From an uncultured Clostridia bacterium (GTDB taxonomy: Bacteria; Bacillota; Clostridia; Christensenellales; QALW01), in NCBI GenBank assembly GCA_900550765.1, contig URTC01000003.1, positions 1-17,313 of the forward strand: a stretch of 17,313 nt of DNA, read 5' to 3'. Under the pieces are notes generated by a model. The model saw only the letters and a program-made list of their open reading frames with translations. It did not search any database and was not told the DNA's origin. Shown here in pieces: positions 13,106 to 17,313 of this stretch. Position 1 is the stretch's first letter. Each line of letters opens with the position of its first letter. The translations under genes were made by a program, and so were the position numbers.

Positions 13106-13152
13106 AAAAAATAAAAAAATCTTCTATTATTCGGAATAAAATGAGAAGATTT
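13106..13152 (-). terminator. Terminator upstream of the second small regulator
   Basis: AAATCTTCT (13117-13125) pairs with AGAAGATTT (13144-13152). The loop holds a further near-palindrome (TTATTCGGAATAA). On the minus strand it runs into TTTTTTTATTTTTT. It probably ends the transcript of the 13252-13473 regulator. Confidence 0.75.
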
Positions 13153-13251
13153 CCTCTTTATAATAATATTTTCCTCATAATTGAGATACTAAATAGCACA
13201 AAACACCTATTAGAAAGACATTCAAAACAATGTTTGGGCAAATAAAGTGTT

Positions 13252-13473
13252 TTATTCTTCTTTTGCCGGCTCCGATTCGGGAGAGAGTCCACACAGATAA
13301 TCCAGGCTTACATTATAGTATTTTGCTAACTGGATCATCTTGTTCAGCGGAAATTCGTACTCTCCGATTTCCCAGCGGCTGTATTGCCGCTGTGTAGTGT
13401 TCAGTTCTTGGGCAATTTGTTTCTGTGTTAAATGAGCTTGACGGCGCAGTTCTTTGGTTTTAGGAAAACGCAT
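13252..13473 (-). CDS. Small Xre-family helix-turn-helix regulator (third of three)
   Basis: The 73-residue protein is a lone Xre DNA-binding domain: RRQAHLTQKQIAQELNTTQR, then QYSRWEIGEYEFPLNKMIQL and AKYYNVSLDYLCGLSP. AGGAGAGG stands seven bases before the ATG at 13473. The open frame continues upstream, but that extension has no ribosome site and is not coding-like. It is a paralogue of the 12345-12608 protein, and the second small regulator gene lies between the two. It probably acts as a homodimeric repressor, with targets likely to include its own upstream region. Confidence 0.88.
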   Translation of the reverse strand: MRFPKTKELRRQAHLTQKQIAQELNTTQRQYSRWEIGEYEFPLNKMIQLAKYYNVSLDYLCGLSPESEPAKEE

Positions 13474-13501
13474 ATCTGTACCTCTCCTGTCTATTTTTTG
13501 T

Positions 13502-13568
13502 AAATGTTTGTAGCCGTAAAGGATAAAACATTTCATTTTTATTATAACATAAAATATCAGATGTTTTG
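13502..13568. repeat. Candidate operator repeats upstream of the third regulator
   Basis: The core AAACATTT occurs at 13526-13533 and inverted at 13502-13509 (AAATGTTT). A related inverted copy, ATGTTTTG, lies at 13561-13568. These flank a minus-strand TATAAT (13540-13545 region), a sensible place for an autorepressor to bind. Inferred only. Confidence 0.45.
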
Positions 13569-13786
13569 TAATGCAACAGTGAAAATGTGGTAAAAAATTT
13601 TTAAGAAAAAATTCTGCGGACAGATTAGCGGGATTTGAAAGAAACGCTTTTTTCATACTATAAAAGCAGCGTATTTGCACAGTGCGCGGATATTCTTTTA
13701 GAAGATTTTTTTATGCAGCGTTTTGGACATTGTATATAAAATACAATTGAAAAGAACCGGATTTTAACTGAAAACAGAAAAAAGTA

Positions 13787-13815
13787 TTTACAATCACTTT
13801 CTTCGCGGATATAAT
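13787..13815 (+). promoter_or_regulatory. Promoter of the SGNH hydrolase gene
   Basis: TTTACA (13787-13792), a 17-base spacer and a perfect TATAAT (13810-13815), 35 bases before the ATG. Confidence 0.88.
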
Positions 13816-13849
13816 AGTACCGAATAAAACATACAGCGGAGGGATTTCT

Positions 13850-14512
13850 ATGATTTTTGAGCAGTATGACCGCATTGTTTTTGCAGGAGATTCTGTAACA
13901 GATGCCGGCAGTACAAATCCTGTGGGGGACGGTCCCAACCAGCTTGGGAACGGGTATGTCCATATCGTGCACGCTCTGTTAGCTTCGTGTTATCCTGAAC
14001 TTACGGTGCGGGTTACCAATAGCGGTATCAGCGGTAATACCAGCCGTATGCTTTTGGAGCGGTTTCAGCGCGATGTAGTTGATCTTGCACCGCAGTGGGT
14101 TTCGATTTGCATCGGCATTAATGATGTGTGGCGGCAGTTTGATCTGCCTGCGGCGAGAGAGCAGCATGTACTGCCCGAAGAATACCGCAGTAATGTAGAG
14201 CAGATGATTACGATGATCTCCCCTAAAGCAAAGGGTGTTTTTTTAGCTTCGCCCTATTATATGGTGCGGGATACGGCTGAGCCGATGCGCGCGCGTATGG
14301 ACGAATATACTGCCATCTGCCGGGAAATGGCGCAAAAGCACGGCTGTGTCTTTTTGGATTTTCAAAAGGTCTTTGATGCGTATTTGGCTTTGGGGAGCAG
14401 TTATAATGTTTCGTATGACAGAGTACATCCAAATTTGACGGGAGCTGCTTTGATGGCCAGGGAATTTTTGAAAGCCTTCGGGTTTGATTTTTTACATGCT
14501 CCGAAAAAATAA
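13850..14512 (+). CDS. SGNH/GDSL-type hydrolase (esterase)
   Basis: The 220-residue cytoplasmic protein has all four SGNH blocks. Block I is FAGDSVTDAG with nucleophile Ser15. Block II is NSGISGNT with the oxyanion Gly. Block III is IGINDVW with the oxyanion Asn. Block V is YDRVHPNLTG with the catalytic Asp-x-x-His pair. Such enzymes remove acetyl or other acyl groups from sugars or lipids. In a neighbourhood of glycosidases, carbohydrate de-esterification is the likeliest role, but no substrate is shown. GGAGGG stands six bases before the ATG, and the gene has its own promoter and terminator. Confidence 0.93.
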   Translation: MIFEQYDRIVFAGDSVTDAGSTNPVGDGPNQLGNGYVHIVHALLASCYPELTVRVTNSGISGNTSRMLLERFQRDVVDLAPQWVSICIGINDVWRQFDLPAAREQHVLPEEYRSNVEQMITMISPKAKGVFLASPYYMVRDTAEPMRARMDEYTAICREMAQKHGCVFLDFQKVFDAYLALGSSYNVSYDRVHPNLTGAALMAREFLKAFGFDFLHAPKK

Positions 14513-14530
14513 TTTTACCGTACCGGGAGA

Positions 14531-14563
14531 AAAAGCGTTTTTTAAACGCTTTTTTGTTTTTTT
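14531..14563 (+). terminator. Terminator of the SGNH hydrolase gene
   Basis: AAAAGCGTTT and AAACGCTTTT pair around a TTT loop and are followed by TTTGTTTTTTT. Confidence 0.92.
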
Positions 14564-14663
14564 GGGAATGTCCCATCCGCAGCCTAATGAGAAAAAACCG
14601 TGTTAGAATGGAAGAGGAGACAGAAAATATCGTCTTTACAAAGGAAAGGGAGGATGGTACAAT

Positions 14664-15242
14664 ATGAATGTATTTGATGAAGCGGCAAAAAAATTGCTGG
14701 AGCTTTCAAAGGCCGGCGCGGATGTATGGGTTAAGCGGATGAACGACAGCCCCAAGGATATTCGGGTTTGTGAAGGACAGGCGACCGAGGATACGCAGAC
14801 TCGTACCTGCGCACTTTGCGTGGCGCTGAATCACACGGTATTTAAAAACAGCAACAAGCCGGAATATTTCCATCCGCACTGTAAATGCGAGATGAAGGAA
14901 GTTGAACTGCGTGAAGTGACGTTGGATTTTCCTATAGAGAAAATTACCGGGTATTTATTTGTTAATGAAGGTAAGAGGAAATTGATGAAATCTATGGGGT
15001 ATGTTATGGAAGATGCCCAGGAAATTTATGATGAGATCGCGGAAAATGCACGGAAGCAATATTTAAGCGGGAACTATATATTAGGGAAACTTAGCCCAAA
15101 TGGCCAAAGAATAACTATAAATATGGAAGTAAAGGGGAAACAGGAAAAAGCAGATAAAATTTATGAATTTAAAACGGGCTGGATGGTCTATCCGAACGGA
15201 GAATTGCATAATAATACGCCGTTTGGCGGTTTTGTAAATTAA
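14664..15242 (+). CDS. Putative polymorphic-toxin-like protein with MuF-type Cys/His motif
   Basis: The 192-residue protein has two parts. Residues about 45-76 carry TRTCALCVALNHTVF (C49, C52) and YFHPHCKCEM (H70, H72, C73, C75), the CxxC...HPxCxC metal-binding pattern of phage Mu gpF/minor-head proteins. Residues about 89-192 form a compact alpha/beta domain (FPIEKITGYLF, YDEIAENARKQYL, QRITINMEV, FKTGWMVYPNGEL, PFGGFVN) resembling the DUF6883-type domain at the C-terminus of MuF-linked and other polymorphic toxins. The head-morphogenesis region itself is absent, so this looks like a toxin cassette cut loose from a prophage. AGGGAGG precedes the ATG by 10 bases. An acidic protein follows after 15 bases, as an immunity gene would. 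The toxin role and its target are inferred; the family name is from memory. Confidence 0.65.
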   Translation: MNVFDEAAKKLLELSKAGADVWVKRMNDSPKDIRVCEGQATEDTQTRTCALCVALNHTVFKNSNKPEYFHPHCKCEMKEVELREVTLDFPIEKITGYLFVNEGKRKLMKSMGYVMEDAQEIYDEIAENARKQYLSGNYILGKLSPNGQRITINMEVKGKQEKADKIYEFKTGWMVYPNGELHNNTPFGGFVN

Positions 15243-15257
15243 AAGAGGAGATAATTT

Positions 15258-15590
15258 ATGAAATATTTAGACAGAGTGCGGATTCTTAGCGATGATTATG
15301 AAGAATACGGTATTAAACGAGGAGATGAAGGACATCTTTTAAATGCTGAAATTCGTTATGGAACTTTTTTGTTTTTTCGAGACAACCCTGAAACCGGCGC
15401 GGACGACTGCGATGCCGATGTAAAGATAAGCGATATGGAGTTGGTAAAGGATTGGGGCATGACAGATGAAGATATTTTAAATGCTTTGCCAAACCATGAC
15501 CCAGCGTGGTGGTGCAAGGTGGAGGACGGCTACATCTGGAACCTGAAAGGTGAGAGAAAGAACAAAATTCCGTATGATTACGACAGCTAA
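15258..15590 (+). CDS. Putative immunity protein (DUF4926-like N-terminus)
   Basis: The 110-residue, strongly acidic soluble protein begins MKYLDRVRILSDDYEEYGIK followed by RGDEGHLLNAEIRYGTFLFF. This is the small beta-barrel pattern (LDxVxL...GLxxGDxGxV) of DUF4926-like proteins. The C-terminal half (WGMTDEDILNALP, DPAWWCKVEDGYIWNLKGER, KNKIPYDYD) is a second conserved-looking block. It is co-transcribed with the preceding gene, 15 bases away, with AGAGGAG before its ATG. Acidity, small size and position suggest that it neutralises the upstream protein. A role in something else is possible, since no activity can be read from it. Confidence 0.65.
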   Translation: MKYLDRVRILSDDYEEYGIKRGDEGHLLNAEIRYGTFLFFRDNPETGADDCDADVKISDMELVKDWGMTDEDILNALPNHDPAWWCKVEDGYIWNLKGERKNKIPYDYDS

Positions 15591-15599
15591 AGAGGAAGA

Positions 15600-15735
15600 A
15601 GAAAAGATATTTTTTTATCATGCGCAAAAGCTAAAGCGTTGTATTTTGTTTCCTCTGATGAGGGAGAGAAAGTGCTGTTTTTCAGGAGCCGGAGGAGCTT
15701 GATAGATATAGGGAGAGGGTGCTGACAGCACCCTC
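15600..15735 (+). pseudogene. Possible degraded coding remnant
   Basis: After the immunity-like gene, one frame reads AKALYFVSSDEGEKVLFF (about 15626-15682). A shifted frame then reads QEPEELDRYRERV (about 15682-15721), which together look like the end of a small protein broken by one frameshift. There is no start or ribosome site, and the family is not recognised. The segment runs into the terminator hairpin. Chance is a real alternative. Confidence 0.25.
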
Positions 15736-15741
15736 TTTTTT
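15714..15741 (+). terminator. Terminator of the toxin/immunity-like pair
   Basis: GAGGGTGC (15715-15722) and GCACCCTC (15728-15735) close a TGACA loop and are followed by six Ts. Confidence 0.92.
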
Positions 15742-15767
15742 ATGGAAATACAGAGTCAAGGGACCGG

Positions 15768-17313
15768 TTAAAGTATTTTATTTGCACCGATCAGAGCGAA
15801 TTCTGCATCAAACAGATCGATGGCGATGGTAAAGGACTGCAGAAGATGCTGTGAATCACAGGAGATCTGTAAAACACTGGCGGAATCGGTCGCTTCCGAT
15901 GCGTGCAGTTTTACCGCAATGGCTTCTTTTGCAAAATGATGGAACAGCGAGGATATATTTTTTCCAACCGTTAGGGGAAGAATTTGTTGGAAGTGATCGT
16001 AATTTAAGATCAGTTTGCCGACAGTGGATCCGGTCAGCCGGCTGGCCGCTTCAGTGACATAAAACAAATCAAGCCGGCGGATACGGTCATTCACGATAAA
16101 AGTCTGGTTGGAGAGAAATTCGGTGGGGAGCGGTGCACCGCTGAGCTCGTGGGAAAAACCCCGGTCGATTACGCAAAGGGGGATTCGAGTATCCTTTGCG
16201 GTAGGCGCAGACGCAAATTTTCCTGCCGGTGTTAGGAGGTACCCAGGAACCGAAGACAGCGCCGTCCAGGGAATATAATAGGCAGAATCTCTTCTCCAGG
16301 CAGAAAGGGCTGTCATGTGGTCACTGTTTATATTTTTGGAGATATCAATGGATATCCCTTGGCCGATAGGTGTTAAAATGGGCGGCATTTGCTTGGAGGG
16401 AACACCGGTGGGAAACTCGCAAGGGGGATTTTCTGCTGCTCCACAGTCAAACAGCGGGGTGATCTGTATCGTGCTGCCGGTGCGTACAGAAAGTGTGAGG
16501 GTGCTACTGCGGCGGCCAAACGTTTGCTCCGCCTGCCCGCAAAGGATGGTGTCGTTTACGGAAAACTGCACATTACTGTCGTCAGAATAAAATACCAGGC
16601 GCAGGGTTTGGATTTTTTCGTCTTTGACCAGAACAGAAAGTGTTTTCCCGCAAACGGTATATTCTGCAAACGGCAGTGAGATCGCGGCCTGCGGCCATCG
16701 GTCATCCAAAGAGGGCGAAAGGCACAATTCGGTACCTGCTTTTTGAACACGGATGCCGAAAATGCCGGAAACAGCGGTATAGAGGAAAGACGCGCAGGGA
16801 TTTCCAAACAGATAATTACATTCGCCTTTTCCCTCGTCATTGAGGCGCTCGGGCGAGCTGCCCGGAGACTCGGTAAATACTGTTGCGCCGCGGGCTGCAG
16901 CGTGCATCAGGGATAGAGCTAAGTTTTTATCACCGATTTTACAAAAAGCCCGGGCGGTTTCTGCCATTTGTGTGGGCATTACGTTGTTGTTGCCAAAAAT
17001 GTCGGGCTTTAAATCACCTACGCGCATAAGAAGCTCACCGGTTTCAGCAGAACGGAACAGGAGCGTTTCCTTTAAATGCTTTAGGCCGCCTAATGAATAT
17101 TTTTCTTCAAAATTTCCATAGAGAGCGGGAAAGATCAAATCGGTATAGTAATGCGCGCTGTGACGGATCCCTTGAAGATCCAGATGACTGTAAAAATATC
17201 CAGCCTCCTCGTTCCAAAGTTTTTGTTTGACGGCGGATTTCATTTCGTCGGACCGTTTTGAAAATACGGCGGCATCTTCTTGCTTGCCAATCAATTTGGC
17301 CAAATAAGCCAAT
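15768..17313 (-). CDS. (alpha/alpha)6-barrel glycosidase, C-terminal part (5' end outside window)
   Basis: The frame is open to the right edge, so the TTG at 17312 is internal and at least 514 residues are C-terminal. Residues about 1-195 are the end of an alpha/alpha six-hairpin barrel: LAKLIGKQEDAAVFSKRSDE, LWNEEAGYFYSHLDL, GNNNVMPTQMAETARAF and GNPCASFLYTAVSGIFGI are helix-pair motifs typical of GH15/63/78/MGH1-like enzymes. Residues about 200-290 form a beta-sandwich cap (SLPFAEYTVCGKTLSVLV). The last 200 residues are a further beta-rich domain I do not recognise. The catalytic acid may lie outside the window, so the family and substrate cannot be fixed. It converges on the toxin/immunity pair. 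Confidence 0.75.
   Translation of the reverse strand, partial: LAYLAKLIGKQEDAAVFSKRSDEMKSAVKQKLWNEEAGYFYSHLDLQGIRHSAHYYTDLIFPALYGNFEEKYSLGGLKHLKETLLFRSAETGELLMRVGDLKPDIFGNNNVMPTQMAETARAFCKIGDKNLALSLMHAAARGATVFTESPGSSPERLNDEGKGECNYLFGNPCASFLYTAVSGIFGIRVQKAGTELCLSPSLDDRWPQAAISLPFAEYTVCGKTLSVLVKDEKIQTLRLVFYSDDSNVQFSVNDTILCGQAEQTFGRRSSTLTLSVRTGSTIQITPLFDCGAAENPPCEFPTGVPSKQMPPILTPIGQGISIDISKNINSDHMTALSAWRRDSAYYIPWTALSSVPGYLLTPAGKFASAPTAKDTRIPLCVIDRGFSHELSGAPLPTEFLSNQTFIVNDRIRRLDLFYVTEAASRLTGSTVGKLILNYDHFQQILPLTVGKNISSLFHHFAKEAIAVKLHASEATDSASVLQISCDSQHLLQSFTIAIDLFDAEFALIGANKIL

Larger units (their letters stand above)
13474..13849. other. Divergent intergenic region between regulator and SGNH hydrolase
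   Basis: This 376-base AT-rich gap holds the minus-strand leader of the third regulator and the plus-strand promoter of the SGNH gene. Near 13560-13700 it has no credible gene. A short palindrome, ATTGTAT...ATACAAT, lies around 13731-13749. Confidence 0.6.

Overview
The window looks like chromosomal DNA from a low-to-moderate GC member of the Clostridia (Bacillota), probably an anaerobic gut organism. This is inferred from strong AGGAGG-type ribosome binding sites, TTGACA/TATAAT promoters, U-tailed terminators, tRNAs with encoded CCA, and the protein families present (zinc-ribbon/DUF4870-like protein, small Xre regulators, cytoplasmic glycosidases, a tocopherol-cyclase-like protein). No ribosomal marker or phage backbone is present, so a finer placement is not justified.

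Layout. 1-560: the C-terminal part of a membrane-anchored surface protein. 702-1807 (minus): a zinc-ribbon membrane protein with a Gln/Tyr-rich linker, and a predicted helical-bundle protein, each with its own promoter and terminator. 2054-3367 (minus): a MATE-like transporter. 3655-4503 (plus): a tocopherol-cyclase-like protein whose start is best placed at a TTG. 4504-5043: no intact gene, but the decayed remains of a four-helix-bundle (23S rRNA intervening-sequence/S23-type) gene and a large inverted repeat. 5044-8776: a compact sugar-catabolism module in which an AraC-type regulator is divergent from a two-gene operon. The operon encodes a fused FGGY-type sugar kinase / HpcH-HpaI aldolase and a cytoplasmic BNR-propeller (sialidase-fold) protein. 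9031-9375 (minus): tRNA-Thr(CGT) and tRNA-Leu(CAA). 9544-12143 (plus): a YhbY RNA-binding protein and a GH2 beta-glycosidase. 12345-13473 (minus): three small helix-turn-helix regulators separated by AT-rich DNA with operator-like repeats. 13850-14512 (plus): an SGNH hydrolase. 14664-15590 (plus): a two-gene pair resembling a toxin and its immunity protein. 15768-17313 (minus): the C-terminal part of an alpha/alpha-barrel glycosidase running off the right edge.

How it fits together. Much of the window serves glycan or sugar use: a GH2 enzyme, an SGNH esterase-like hydrolase, an (alpha/alpha)6 glycosidase, and the AraC-controlled kinase-aldolase/propeller module. None of the glycosidases with a visible N-terminus has a signal peptide, which suggests that imported oligosaccharides are processed in the cytoplasm. 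No transporter for them lies in the window.

The strongest candidate for something undescribed is the kinase-aldolase polypeptide. It would phosphorylate a sugar or sugar acid and then split it. The junction between its two domains carries a well-formed Shine-Dalgarno sequence and an ATG, so free aldolase may also be made. The toxin/immunity-like pair and the decayed four-helix-bundle gene are the next most interesting items.
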